Source: Methanoculleus formosensis
GTDB lineage: Archaea; Halobacteriota; Methanomicrobia; Methanomicrobiales; Methanoculleaceae
Length of the DNA: 56,839 nt
Direction of reading: 5' to 3'
Assembly (NCBI RefSeq): GCF_025384765.1
Contig: NZ_VHLL01000010.1
Span: 1 to 56,839 of the forward strand
Shown: positions 8,181 to 17,483 of the stretch, piece by piece
Layout of the letters: every line of letters begins with the position of its first letter
Numbering within the stretch: position 1 is the first letter of the stretch
Program-made: the position numbers and the translations under genes
The notes under the pieces: generated by a model
Database searches by the model: none
What the model saw: only the letters and a program-made list of their open reading frames with translations
What the model was told of the DNA's origin: nothing

Positions 8181-9425
8181 ATGAAGCGCAATCTCTTGAT
8201 AATCACCCCCGACTACCCCGATTCGACAGACACGTATGTCGGCGGCATATTCATAAAGGACTATGTCGATGCGGTAAAGCCATTTTTTCAAGAGATCGTC
8301 GTGGTGGCGCCCGTTCTCTTCTCCGGAAGACTCATGCCGAACGACCGGCTCTGCAGGGACTACCAATATGATAACGTCTCGGTGTTCTACCCGCGCTGCC
8401 TCTTCCTCCCAAGGTGCCTCTCTCTCCCGGGCATCACGAACCGATCGAAACTGTCCTTTGACACCCGCCCCTATGTCGTGGAGCGACTGCTTGGGAAACT
8501 CGGAAAGAAGTTCGACCTTATCCACGCCCATTTTACGTGGCCGTCGGCCTACATTGGCGTGATGCTGAAGGAGAAACTGAAGATCCCGGTCATCACGACG
8601 ATCCACGAGGACCCGGCATGGCTGTCCGAAGAGAACAATATGGATCACCCCCTGATCCAGAAAGCCTGGCTCAACGCGGACGCGGTGCTGAGAGCAAACA
8701 CCTACGACATATCCACGCTGCAGAACTACAACGCGAACGTGTTCCGGGTCCCGAACGGGTTCTCCACCATCTTCCGCCCAATGGACCAGACGACCTGCCG
8801 AAGAACGCTCGAACTGCCGGAGGACCGACGCATCGTTCTCTCCGTCGGGAACCTAGAGACTATCAAAGGCCACCGCTACCTTCTCTCGGCGACAAAAAGC
8901 ATCATTTCAGTGTATCCTGACCTGCTCTGTGTCATCGTCGGCAACGGGCCGCAGAGAGCGGCGCTGGAACAGCAGATCGCCGATGAAGGCCTGTCAGATC
9001 ATGTGATGCTGGCAGGTAACAGGCCCCACACCGAGATCCCGCTCTGGATGAACGCATGCGACCTGTTTGTTCTCCCGAGTCTGAATGAGAGCTTTGGGAT
9101 TGTCCAAATTGAAGCCATGGCCTGTGGAAAGCCCGTCATTGCAACGAATACCCCCGGGAGCAGGGAAATCATCGCCTCCGATAAACACGGGCTCTTCTGC
9201 CGGCCGGCAGATGAAGAGGATCTTGCAGAAAAGATCCAGATCGGGCTGCAGAAGGACTGGAACCAGAAGGAGATCCTCCAGTTCGCAAAGAAGTTTTCGT
9301 GGGAGAGAGTGGTCGGAGAGATCCTCCAGATCTACGATACCGCAATCCACGAATATTACGGATTGGGCAGAGCAACAGAAGAGATTGTTACGTCAATTCC
9401 CACCGGATCTTCAAGCCATCCCTGA
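8181..9425 (+). CDS. GT4-family glycosyltransferase
   Basis: A 414-residue retaining glycosyltransferase. The N-terminus is MKRNLLIITPDYPDSTDTYV and the acceptor loop YVGGIFIKDYVDA. The domain linker RIVLSVGNLETIKGHRYLL and the classic C-terminal motif PSLNESFGIVQIEAMACGK, with both Glu of E-x7-E, make the family assignment firm. The start at 8181 (ATG) is favoured over an in-frame TTG at 8109 because the extra 24 residues do not look like the family. Promoter: see 8059. The stop at 9425 runs straight into the rotted glycosyltransferase fragment on the other strand. Confidence 0.85.
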   Translation: MKRNLLIITPDYPDSTDTYVGGIFIKDYVDAVKPFFQEIVVVAPVLFSGRLMPNDRLCRDYQYDNVSVFYPRCLFLPRCLSLPGITNRSKLSFDTRPYVVERLLGKLGKKFDLIHAHFTWPSAYIGVMLKEKLKIPVITTIHEDPAWLSEENNMDHPLIQKAWLNADAVLRANTYDISTLQNYNANVFRVPNGFSTIFRPMDQTTCRRTLELPEDRRIVLSVGNLETIKGHRYLLSATKSIISVYPDLLCVIVGNGPQRAALEQQIADEGLSDHVMLAGNRPHTEIPLWMNACDLFVLPSLNESFGIVQIEAMACGKPVIATNTPGSREIIASDKHGLFCRPADEEDLAEKIQIGLQKDWNQKEILQFAKKFSWERVVGEILQIYDTAIHEYYGLGRATEEIVTSIPTGSSSHP

Positions 9426-9748
9426 ACCGTTCAGGGACAGGTACGTCCTCAGCAATCTCCCTTCTATCTCCCCCAGTTGTACCGCCCAAGAACCGCTCGC
9501 CGCCCATTCTCCGCGCCGCGTCCGGGTGCTCCAGCAGGTAGATGATCGCCTCCGCGATCGCATTAGGGTCGGTCGAGTCGACCAGCACCCGGACTCTGTC
9601 TCCGCCACCACCTTCCGGATCTCTGGGAAGTCGCTTGCAACGACAGGAGACTGCAGATCATGTAGTCGAAGAGTTTGTTCGGAGGCCGATGTAGGCGTTG
9701 CAGTCTGTTTATTGTCACGAGACTCAGCCCACATCCCAACCCTAGCAA
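9426..9748 (-). pseudogene. Glycosyltransferase C-terminal fragment, frameshifted
   Basis: The reverse strand carries pieces of a GT4 C-terminal domain: RPPNKLFDYMICSL, then in another frame ASDFPEIRKVVAETESG, then in a third VDSTDPNAIAEAIIYLLEHP. These match, in order, FIGLPNKLFDYMLCGL, ASDFPEIRKVVGDAGCG and VDPTDPNAIAEAIVYLFEHP of the intact gene at 13519-14646. The plus-strand DNA of the two loci is visibly homologous over about 250 nt. There is no N-terminal half. This is a decayed partial duplicate, probably left by recombination in the glycan locus. The rest of the gap (9749-9876) shows no gene. Confidence 0.8.
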
Positions 9749-9876
9749 CCTGGCACTTTCACATAGATACCTTTAACATTTCTTCGAAACATGCCTGCGC
9801 TTACAGGGCTACCACCACACCGGGTTGGAGTTAACCTTCCGCTCAGCCACACACAAAACATCCTTCGGGGGAGAGG

Positions 9877-11043
9877 ATGGGCAGAAAAACGATATGCATG
9901 GTTACGACGTTTCACCGTCCGAACGACTCGCGGATATATCACAAAGAGGCCAGATCTCTCCAGGCCCGTTACGATGTAGTCATCATCGCTCCTGATGAGA
10001 CGAAGCCGCGTAGCAAAGATATCACAACGGATTACGACGATGCAGGCATAAAGGTCGTCAAAATACCTAAGCCAAAGGGACTCTTGAGATCACTGACAGT
10101 CTTTCGCCGGCAGGTCCTGAGGGCGGCCGCCAAAGAGAACTGCGACGTATACCACTGCCACGAGCTCGACTCTCTGCTGATCTCGGTGATGATCAAAACG
10201 GTCCGCAAAAAGAAAGTGATCTACGACGTTCACGAGCACTGGCCGAGCGCCCTGGCGCACATGGCAGGCAGCCTGAAGCACCTCTCCTTCCTGCAGAGGA
10301 AAAGCGCATCCCGTATCATCCAGACTCTCGTCGCGCGCATCGAACGGACGCTTGCAAAGCGGACGGACGGCATCATCGTGGTCAGCGAGAGCGTGGGCGA
10401 GCGGTTCCGCGATATCGACGTCGCTACAACCGTCATCCCGAACGTCCCCCTCCGGAAGTTCAATCACAAACCCGGACTAGAGAGACTGCCGCACAACCTG
10501 GTGTACATGGGCGGCAACCTCGGCTATGTGCATGGGATCGACCTCTGCGGCGACCTTCTTTCAGCGCTGCGCGCCCGATACCCCGATGTTTCCCTGACGC
10601 TCGTCGGGAGACTCGACGACCGGGCGTCGGAACTGCCGTTCTTAAAGGATCAGGCCGAGAAGGTCGCCGTGACGGGGATGCTCCCGCTCGATCGGATGTA
10701 CCAGACGATCGCTCAGGGCCAGGTGGGTCTCCTCCTCTTCCGGAACACGCACCACAACATGTACATCGGGCTTCCGAGCAAGTTGTTCGATTATATGGGG
10801 TGCGGCATCCCGGTCGTCGCAAGCGCGTTCCCCGAGATCCAGAGGGTCATCAAGGCCGCCGGGTGCGGGATCTGTGTCGATCCCGACGATAGCGATGCCA
10901 TAACATCGGCGGTGCGGTATCTCCTCGACAATCCTGTCGAGGCGGAGAAGATGGGACAGAACGGGAGAGAATTCATCGATAAACGGTATAACTGGGACGC
11001 GGTCGGGCGCGATCTAAAAGATCTCTACAATCAGGTGGCGTAA
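9877..11043 (+). CDS. GT4-family glycosyltransferase
   Basis: A 388-residue enzyme beginning MGRKTICMVTTFHRPNDSRI, with GGGGAGAGG as ribosome binding site a few nt upstream. It has YHCHELDSLLISVMIK, VIYDVHEHWPSA and VVSESVGERFRD in the acceptor domain. The donor domain has NLVYMGGNLGYVHGIDLC and IGLPSKLFDYMGCGIPVVAS, followed by DPDDSDAITSAVRYLL. It is the same subfamily as the minus-strand gene at 13519-14646 (FDYM-CG-PVVAS, EHWPS); the two are probably paralogues. The sugar donor is unknown. The downstream methyltransferase starts about 20 nt after its stop. Confidence 0.85.
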   Translation: MGRKTICMVTTFHRPNDSRIYHKEARSLQARYDVVIIAPDETKPRSKDITTDYDDAGIKVVKIPKPKGLLRSLTVFRRQVLRAAAKENCDVYHCHELDSLLISVMIKTVRKKKVIYDVHEHWPSALAHMAGSLKHLSFLQRKSASRIIQTLVARIERTLAKRTDGIIVVSESVGERFRDIDVATTVIPNVPLRKFNHKPGLERLPHNLVYMGGNLGYVHGIDLCGDLLSALRARYPDVSLTLVGRLDDRASELPFLKDQAEKVAVTGMLPLDRMYQTIAQGQVGLLLFRNTHHNMYIGLPSKLFDYMGCGIPVVASAFPEIQRVIKAAGCGICVDPDDSDAITSAVRYLLDNPVEAEKMGQNGREFIDKRYNWDAVGRDLKDLYNQVA

Positions 11044-11062
11044 GTGAGGAGATGGTCAGAGT

Positions 11063-11866
11063 ATGAGCCTGCCGTATCCGCATGGGAGAGAAGGAGAATG
11101 CAGCGCTATGGATCTTGAGTTGAAACACTACAACCAGAAGGAGGTCTGGGAGATCTACGCGGAGAATACAACCGAGATCGCACGCGCGAAAGAGACGGTG
11201 ACCTACATCCCCGACGAGGTGGCATCCGTATTGGACATCGGCTGCGGCAACGGGATCATCACCAATCTGATCGACAGAGAAGTTGTAATCGGTATGGACT
11301 TCGCCGATCTCCCCCTGAGAAACGTGAAGAAAGACGCAATCCGTGCAAGTATCGACTCGTTACCATTTAAGGAAGGTACATTCGATCTGGTGCTGATGAC
11401 GGAGGTCCTGGAGCACCTCCCCAATAGGGTCTACAGGAAAGCGCTCCGGGAGATCGGCAGGCTCCAGGCAAAATACCTCCTGATATCGATCCCGTTCGAA
11501 GAGAACCTGGAAGCAAACCAGTGTAAGTGCGGCTCGTGCGGGTCGATATTCCATCCCGCCCACCATTACCGAACGTTCAACGAAGATTGGTTCGTTGAGG
11601 AGTTCCCGGACTACGATGCGATGCTCGTCAGGTACACAACGTACAAGACCGCTCCGAACCCTCACCTTGTCCAGTTGAGGCACCGTTGCAGAACGTACTC
11701 CGGATACCGGAACGCAAGTTGCCCGGAGTGCGGGGGGAGGGCAGCCCAACCGCGAATTATCCTTCGATACGCGTTCGGGGCCCTGGATCTGCTGGATAAG
11801 AAGGTGAAAGAGTCGTTCCGGATCACCAGACCGTGCCACCAGGTGGTACTGCTGATGCGGAGGTGA
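11063..11866 (+). CDS. SAM-dependent methyltransferase with cysteine-rich tail
   Basis: A 267-residue protein from ATG 11063. ATG 11108 (252 residues, MDLELKHYNQKEVWEIYAE) is an equally good start with AAGGAGA upstream. The methyltransferase core has SVLDIGCGNGIITNLI (motif I), VVIGMDFADLP, and LVLMTEVLEHLPN (motif IV). Unusually, the second half carries CKCGSC followed by HPAHH, then CPECGG. These Cys/His groups look like a zinc ribbon split around a helical insert. That arrangement resembles C-methyltransferases that bind zinc, but I cannot name the family. It is the last gene of the plus-strand run. Confidence 0.75.
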   Translation: MSLPYPHGREGECSAMDLELKHYNQKEVWEIYAENTTEIARAKETVTYIPDEVASVLDIGCGNGIITNLIDREVVIGMDFADLPLRNVKKDAIRASIDSLPFKEGTFDLVLMTEVLEHLPNRVYRKALREIGRLQAKYLLISIPFEENLEANQCKCGSCGSIFHPAHHYRTFNEDWFVEEFPDYDAMLVRYTTYKTAPNPHLVQLRHRCRTYSGYRNASCPECGGRAAQPRIILRYAFGALDLLDKKVKESFRITRPCHQVVLLMRR

Positions 11867-11881
11867 CGGATGCCCCGAAAG

Positions 11882-13354
11882 TCACGTTCGGGAACCCAGA
11901 CTTGAGACTAACGATCTGACGGTACGGTCGGTCCGGGCGATGTAGAGGTAGTAGATGAGCCCGAGTACGCATGCCGCGACCACGAGAATCGTGGGTCCGG
12001 CACCTGCCGCTTTGAGTCCGACAAGGAGAACTCCGAACAGAGAGAACAGCCTGAGGCTCGATAGAACATGTTTTCTGACGTCTAGCAACCGCACGCCCGA
12101 AAAGAGCATCATCTTCACGTTGAGATACCCGTACACAAGAATACCCGAACCTGCGAAGAGGGAAAGGGCGACAACCGGGCTTCCGCTCATTCCGCCGAGG
12201 ATGAGCGAGCCGACGCGCGTCACGAAGTTCAGTGTCGTCACCCGCATGCCGAACGTCTGTTTTTCGAGGACAGCCCAGATCGTGCTGAGAGGCGAGGAGA
12301 TGAACCACACAAACGCCCATACACTCAGTATTTGAGCGTAAACTCCGGCTTCGGTCCAGTTCTCCCCGAAGACGACGGCAAAAAGATCCGGCCCGATGAT
12401 CGTCACGGTGAGAATGGGGAAGATCCCGATCATGATCAGCAGGCGAAAGACATTCTCCACAAGGTGGGAGAACGTACCGTCGGAACGAGCCTCGGCGGCC
12501 CGCTGGAAGAAGACCTGCGCTATCGAACTGCCTATCAGGCTCATCGGGAGCTGGAGCACCATGAAGCCGAGGGAGTAGAAACCCACCACCACGGGGGAGA
12601 AGAAGGCGGCAAGGAGGAACGCCGGCAACTGCCACGAAGCCGTGTTCAGCAGGGCCGAGCCGCTATCGATGAGGGGGAATTTCTTGTACCGCCTCAACCC
12701 CTCGAGCATCCCCCTCCATGAGATGCTCCCGCGCAGGAGCGCACGATCGTCCCGCCAGATCTGGCCGCCGAGGACTCCGGTGGAGACGGATACCCCCACC
12801 AGGCTCGCGCCGATGAGGCTCCCTCCCGTTGCGTATCCGCCAAACCCCGCTCCAAGCTGCGTGCCTACCGTAGCGAGCGAACTGGTGACCCGGGCAACCG
12901 AGAGCCGCCCGAAATGTTTGGTGCGCGAGTTCCAGTAGTTCAGCGCGAGGAAGACTCCGCTGACGAAGATATACGGCGGAACCAGGACGAGGTAGGGCGC
13001 GAGGCCCGGCGCCCTGATGAGGGAGAGGAGGGGATCCCCCCCGAAGTACAGGGCCGGTATGGTCAGGCCGCTGACGACCGCCACCGAGAGGAGGGAGAGG
13101 GCCAGCAGGTTCGCGGCCTCCCGGTCTTCCTGCGGGAGCATGATGGCGAATTCGTAGCGCATGCAGGCGACGACCCCGAGGATGCTGGTGATCGAGATGA
13201 AGAGCGCAAGGAATCCAAAGGCTTCCGGGCCGTAGAGGCGGGTGAGAAGGGGGGATGCCAGCACCGCGACGGCCTGGGCGAGGGTGGTGCCGGTGACGAG
13301 TTTGAAGACGTCTGCGGCGAAAGCAGACGCCCGGGAGGGCTCTGAGCGCGGCAT
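11882..13354 (-). CDS. Oligosaccharide flippase (Wzx/PST family)
   Basis: A 490-residue integral membrane protein with about 12-14 hydrophobic segments. The first lies around residues 18-33, next to the family-typical TRLYGPEAFGFLALFIS. It continues through VACMRYEFAIMLPQED and ends with a segment near ILVVAACVLGLIYYLYI. It belongs to the MOP/PST superfamily, which moves lipid-linked oligosaccharides across the membrane so that glycans reach S-layer or archaellin acceptors. It lies between glycosyltransferase genes. No cleavable signal is seen. The ribosome binding site is a weak GGTGGGA. The substrate glycan is unknown. It is the first of two flippases in this window. Confidence 0.85.
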   Translation of the reverse strand: MPRSEPSRASAFAADVFKLVTGTTLAQAVAVLASPLLTRLYGPEAFGFLALFISITSILGVVACMRYEFAIMLPQEDREAANLLALSLLSVAVVSGLTIPALYFGGDPLLSLIRAPGLAPYLVLVPPYIFVSGVFLALNYWNSRTKHFGRLSVARVTSSLATVGTQLGAGFGGYATGGSLIGASLVGVSVSTGVLGGQIWRDDRALLRGSISWRGMLEGLRRYKKFPLIDSGSALLNTASWQLPAFLLAAFFSPVVVGFYSLGFMVLQLPMSLIGSSIAQVFFQRAAEARSDGTFSHLVENVFRLLIMIGIFPILTVTIIGPDLFAVVFGENWTEAGVYAQILSVWAFVWFISSPLSTIWAVLEKQTFGMRVTTLNFVTRVGSLILGGMSGSPVVALSLFAGSGILVYGYLNVKMMLFSGVRLLDVRKHVLSSLRLFSLFGVLLVGLKAAGAGPTILVVAACVLGLIYYLYIARTDRTVRSLVSSLGSRT

Positions 13355-13518
13355 CAGAAGATCCCACCCCCCGGGCGATAGAGGGTAAACGGATATCTGC
13401 TCCGGATGGGGCCGACAGGATGCGATGGTTGCGTTGCGGGAACGCTGTGATGAGCGATGAAGACACTCTCTCCGCGAGGGGCGCGGGGGCTCTTCTTACG
13501 GTTCGCGTTCAGATTCAA

Positions 13519-14646
13519 TCACTTCGCCTGCCCCTCAATCGCCCGGTACGTCTGGAGCAGCCTCTTCTCCATCTCCTCCCAGTTATACCGATCAAGAACC
13601 GCCTTCCGCCCGTTCTCTCCCATCCTCCGCGCCTCGTCCGGGTGTTCGAAGAGGTAGACGATCGCCTCTGCGATCGCATTCGGGTCGGTCGGGTCGACCA
13701 GCACCCCGCATCCGGCATCGCCGACTACCTTCCGGATCTCCGGGAAGTCGCTCGCAACGACAGGGAGGCCGCAGAGCATGTAGTCGAAGAGCTTGTTCGG
13801 GAGGCCGATAAAAGCGTTGTAGTAATCGGGCTGGAAGACCAGGAGCCCGATGCTCCCCTCGCACAGGGTTTCGTACATCTCACGGTAGGGAAGGTAGCCC
13901 GGCATCGTGATCTCCGGCCGGGGTTCCGTCCTCGCTGCTATCGCGCCGATATCCTCGCGAACGTTCCCGACAAGCGTCAGAGAGACGTCGGGGAACGTTG
14001 CCGCCACCTGCGACATTGCCTGGATGCATTCACGAATGCCGTGAAACATCTGCATATTCCCGGCCATATAGACCACGTTGCAGTTGCTCTTCGTCCGCGG
14101 CGTCGGCGGCACCCGATCGGCGATCGAGTAATTGGATACGATCACAGGCTTCGTCCCGTTTCGACCGAACCGATCCGCGACGCTCTCGCTGACGGCAATC
14201 CTCGCATCGGCGAATCGTGCAAGAAGGACTTCTCCCCGGGAAAGCAGGGGCTCAAGGACCCTCGCGAGGACTGTCGCGTTCGGGATACCGAGATCGAACG
14301 GGATCTCGCTCGGCCAGTGCTCGTGGATGTCGTAGACGACCTTTCGACCTTTCACCGCCTTCAGCAGGAGCGCCACGAGGAGGGCGTCCGGTTCGTGGCA
14401 GTGAATAACGTCGCACTCCTCTCCCAGACCGGCCCGAAGCACTCTCAAGAGCGTCAGAGGGTGAAGGAGGTTCGATGCGGGTTTTCGGACTGTGAAAAAC
14501 CGCACATCTCCGTCCTCCCCGACGCATCCGGCGTCGAATGGGGCGAGAATCGTGACGCCATGCTCCTTTGCAAGGCTCTTCGCTTCTTTCTCGAATATCC
14601 GCCCGTCGCGGGGCGGGTGGGTCGTGGTGAGCATGCAGATACGCAT
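13519..14646 (-). CDS. GT4-family glycosyltransferase
   Basis: A 375-residue enzyme if started at MRICMLTTTHPPRDGRIFEK, which aligns with the start of its paralogue at 9877. A further in-frame ATG at 14703 would add 19 low-complexity residues. Features: VIHCHEPDALLVALLLK, VVYDIHEHWPSEI and IAVSESVADRFGRNG. The donor domain has YMAGNMQMFHGIREC and IGLPNKLFDYMLCGLPVVAS, then PTDPNAIAEAIVYLFEHP. Its C-terminal third is the parent, or a sibling, of the decayed fragment at 9426-9748. It is on the minus strand like the flippase just downstream, and could be co-transcribed with it (165 nt gap). Donor and acceptor are not known. Confidence 0.85.
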   Translation of the reverse strand: MRICMLTTTHPPRDGRIFEKEAKSLAKEHGVTILAPFDAGCVGEDGDVRFFTVRKPASNLLHPLTLLRVLRAGLGEECDVIHCHEPDALLVALLLKAVKGRKVVYDIHEHWPSEIPFDLGIPNATVLARVLEPLLSRGEVLLARFADARIAVSESVADRFGRNGTKPVIVSNYSIADRVPPTPRTKSNCNVVYMAGNMQMFHGIRECIQAMSQVAATFPDVSLTLVGNVREDIGAIAARTEPRPEITMPGYLPYREMYETLCEGSIGLLVFQPDYYNAFIGLPNKLFDYMLCGLPVVASDFPEIRKVVGDAGCGVLVDPTDPNAIAEAIVYLFEHPDEARRMGENGRKAVLDRYNWEEMEKRLLQTYRAIEGQAK

Positions 14647-14943
14647 AATCCGGAGTTCGTCTGCTCCTCCCCGCCCGGAACCTTCCCCGGCATTACCAGA
14701 CATAAATGAGAGGGCTGAACGGCCCCAACTGTCTCCCCGGGGTACTTATACTTTATCGTGGATGCTCAGGTGCGGATTGATATGGAGCATACGGGATCGC
14801 AGGAGAACTCCCGGACCGCTGCAAAAGGGTGAATGGACAGGATGCAGGTCAGGTACTACGCAATGGTCGGAACCCCGGATGCTGGTGTGCCGGTATCCCC
14901 CACTGTCACGCATGTGATTGGCTGTATTCTCGACACGAAGGTT

Positions 14944-16035
14944 TCAGGAGAGATTCGGTGTCTCTCCAGCGTCCTGGCGCCGGGTGAGGATCTCCCCGAT
15001 CAAAGCACTGGCGTTTCCGCTCCCGAATATCTCTTTCTGCTGCGACTCGGGAGAAAAATGCCGAATAGCATCAATGATGCTCTCCCTCTCCGCCCCCACG
15101 AGCACGTTCCACCCGGCCTCGACCGTCTCGACCCACTCGGTGTTCTCCCGGAGGGTGATGCAGGGGACGCCAAGCATGTAGGCCTCCTTCTGGACGCCAC
15201 CGGAGTCGGTGAGGATCTTTTCTGCGTGCGCCATCAGGCGGAGCATATCGAGGTAGCCAAGCGGTTCGACGACCTGGACGTTCTCCGGCATCCTCTCAAG
15301 GAGGCCGTATTCACCGAGATACTTCCGCGTCCGGGGGTGGACCGGGAAGACAACCGGCATCCCGGCCTCGCCGAGGGCGCCGATGATGGCGGCCATATTG
15401 TCACGATCATCGGTGTTCGAGGGCCGGTGGACGGTGACGACGAGGTAGCCTCCCGATTCGACCCCGACGTCCTCAAGGATCCGGGAGCGCTCTTCAGCAA
15501 TCACGCAGTTGTACTCCATCGCATCACACATCACATCCCCGACGAGGAAGACGCCCTCCGTGACCCCCTCGGCCGCGAGGTTTCTCACCGCCGTCTCCGT
15601 CGGGCAGAAGAGGAGGTCCGATGCATGATCCGTAAGCACCCGGTTCACCTCCTCGGGCATCCGGCGATCGAAACTCCGGAGCCCCGCCTCGACGTGCGCC
15701 ACCGGGATGTGGAGTTTTGCCGCCGCGAGCGCGCCAGCAAGGGTCGAGTTCGTGTCGCCGTAGACGAGCACGAAGTCCGGCTCCTCCTTCTGGAGGACGT
15801 CCTCGATCGCACCGAGCATCGCCCCGGTCTGGCGGCCGTGGGTTCCGGAGCCTATGCCGAGGTTGTAGTCGGGTTTTGGGATACCGAGCTCCTCAAAAAA
15901 GACCTCCGACATGCCGTGGTCGTAGTGCTGGCCGGTGTGGATGAGGATCTCCTCGTGCACCCTGCGGAGTTCCCGGGAGACCGGAGCGCACTTGATGAAT
16001 TGGGGACGCGCGCCGACGATCGATACGATCTTCAT
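14944..16035 (-). CDS. wecB: UDP-GlcNAc 2-epimerase, non-hydrolysing
   Basis: A 363-residue protein with the WecB motifs in order: MKIVSIVGARPQFIKCAPV, HTGQHYDHGMSEVFFEELG, VYGDTNSTLAGALAA, HVEAGLRSFDRRMPEE, TVHRPSNTDDRDNM, FPVHPRTRKYL and LTDSGGVQKEA. It interconverts UDP-GlcNAc and UDP-ManNAc. It is the third gene of a minus-strand operon, starting 2 nt after the dehydrogenase stop. The pairing with a UDP-ManNAc dehydrogenase makes the substrate assignment firm. It differs from the FnlC-type enzyme at 4894, so the window has two 2-epimerases for two different sugar routes. Confidence 0.92.
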   Translation of the reverse strand: MKIVSIVGARPQFIKCAPVSRELRRVHEEILIHTGQHYDHGMSEVFFEELGIPKPDYNLGIGSGTHGRQTGAMLGAIEDVLQKEEPDFVLVYGDTNSTLAGALAAAKLHIPVAHVEAGLRSFDRRMPEEVNRVLTDHASDLLFCPTETAVRNLAAEGVTEGVFLVGDVMCDAMEYNCVIAEERSRILEDVGVESGGYLVVTVHRPSNTDDRDNMAAIIGALGEAGMPVVFPVHPRTRKYLGEYGLLERMPENVQVVEPLGYLDMLRLMAHAEKILTDSGGVQKEAYMLGVPCITLRENTEWVETVEAGWNVLVGAERESIIDAIRHFSPESQQKEIFGSGNASALIGEILTRRQDAGETPNLS

Positions 16036-16037
16036 GG

Positions 16038-17471
16038 TTACTGCCGGATCGGATGATTGTTCTTATCGCCGCGGCCGATACCCTTGTAGACGAACCCCGC
16101 CTGGATGAACGCGTCCGGGTCGACGACGTTCCTGCCGTCGACGATGACCGGGTGCTCCTCTCCGGATAACTCCTTCACCCGCACCGGATCGAGAGAGGCA
16201 TAATGGTGGTGCCCGGTGAAGACGATGACGGCGTCGGCTCCCGCAAGGGTCCCATCGAGGTCGTGCGAGACCTCTATCCCCGGATACGCATCAACGTAAG
16301 GGTCGTGAACCCGGACCTCAGCGCCGGCCTCCCTCAGCGCCGCGAAGTAGGGCTCCGCCGGCGTGTTCCGGGTGTCGTCGGAGTTCTGGATGAACGCCCA
16401 CCCAAGGAGCACGACCGTCGCGCCCTTCGGGGACTTCCCGGCCCGCTTGAGCCCCTCAAGAGTCAGGTGAACCATGTGTTCGGGCATGAACTCGTTGATC
16501 TTCCGGGCGACCCCGAAGATCGACTCGCCCCCGTGCGGGTACCAGAGGTCACCACCGAGGACCTGCGCGCCCCGCTCGAGGTGCCAGGAGTCCTTCGTGA
16601 GGCAGTGGCCCCCGACCCCGGCGCCGGGCCAGAGGATCGCCCGGGTGATCCCCTCGCCCTTGAGGGAGTCGATCCCGGCGCGGACGTCGTAGACGTTGAC
16701 GCCCATCGCCTCGCAGTGCAGCGCCAGCTGGTTCGCGGCCGCGATCTGGAGGTCGCGGAAGGCGTTCTCGGCGGTCTTTGTCACCTCGGCCGCGGTCGCG
16801 GTCATCGGGATGATCTTCCCCGTCGTGAGAACCGGCCGGTAGAGTTCGACCGCCCGTGCCGTCGAGACCTCGTCGATCCCGCCGACGATCCGGTCGTGTT
16901 CGCGGATATTGCGGAGCAGCCGCCCGACCATCACCCGTTCGGGGGCGTGGGCGAGGGCGAACTCCTCACCGGCGACGAGCCCCGACTCTTCTTCGAGGAT
17001 CTCGCGAGCCATCCCGGCAGTCGTCCCGGGGGTGACCGTCGACTCGAGCACCACGAGCGTGCCTTCCGTTAGGTGCTTCCCAACGTTCCGGAGCCCCTCG
17101 ATCAGCGCCGAGAAGTCGGGGATGAGGTCTTTTGGGTCCGCAAAAGGCGTCTGGATGGCAAGGGTCACCGCGTCGCACCCGGCAATCTCCGAGAAATCCG
17201 AGGTGCACCGGAACTTTCCGGCGGCGACGACCTTCGCCAGCAGTTCTTCGAGCCCGGGCTCCTCGCCCTTCAACGGCGACTCGCCGCGGTTCAGCATATC
17301 GACCTTGTAGCCAGATGACGGAGAACCCCGCTGGAACCCGAGAACGGATTTGAACTCCGGTGCGTCCGCAAAGAGCACCGCGGCGGGGATGCCGACGTAT
17401 CCCATCCCGACGACGCCGATCTTCCTGATTGGACCTCTGGCGTTGATGATCGATTGTAACCTGTCACTCAT
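16038..17471 (-). CDS. wecC: UDP-N-acetyl-D-mannosamine dehydrogenase (WecC-like)
   Basis: A 477-residue nucleotide-sugar 6-dehydrogenase. The NAD site is IGVVGMGYVGIPAAVLFAD, followed by the long WecC-type insert beginning FQRGSPSSGYKVDML. Then come TLAIQTPFADPKD, STVTPGTTAGMA and AHAPERVMVG. The catalytic Cys is in GAGVGGHCLTKDSWHL and the C-terminal domain has LGWAFIQNSDDTRNTPAEP. It performs two successive NAD-dependent oxidations of the C6 alcohol to the acid, here UDP-ManNAc to UDP-ManNAcA given the adjacent wecB. The start is 12 nt after the Gfo/Idh gene. A UDP-GlcNAc specificity (WbpA-like) cannot be fully excluded because a WbpB-like oxidoreductase is upstream. Confidence 0.88.
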   Translation of the reverse strand: MSDRLQSIINARGPIRKIGVVGMGYVGIPAAVLFADAPEFKSVLGFQRGSPSSGYKVDMLNRGESPLKGEEPGLEELLAKVVAAGKFRCTSDFSEIAGCDAVTLAIQTPFADPKDLIPDFSALIEGLRNVGKHLTEGTLVVLESTVTPGTTAGMAREILEEESGLVAGEEFALAHAPERVMVGRLLRNIREHDRIVGGIDEVSTARAVELYRPVLTTGKIIPMTATAAEVTKTAENAFRDLQIAAANQLALHCEAMGVNVYDVRAGIDSLKGEGITRAILWPGAGVGGHCLTKDSWHLERGAQVLGGDLWYPHGGESIFGVARKINEFMPEHMVHLTLEGLKRAGKSPKGATVVLLGWAFIQNSDDTRNTPAEPYFAALREAGAEVRVHDPYVDAYPGIEVSHDLDGTLAGADAVIVFTGHHHYASLDPVRVKELSGEEHPVIVDGRNVVDPDAFIQAGFVYKGIGRGDKNNHPIRQ

Positions 17472-17483
17472 GTAGAAACCATC

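Noticed and set aside
14833-17072. Plus-strand frames of 407 and 289 codons over wecB and wecC
   Set aside because: Same reason: low-information composition opposite well-recognised enzymes.
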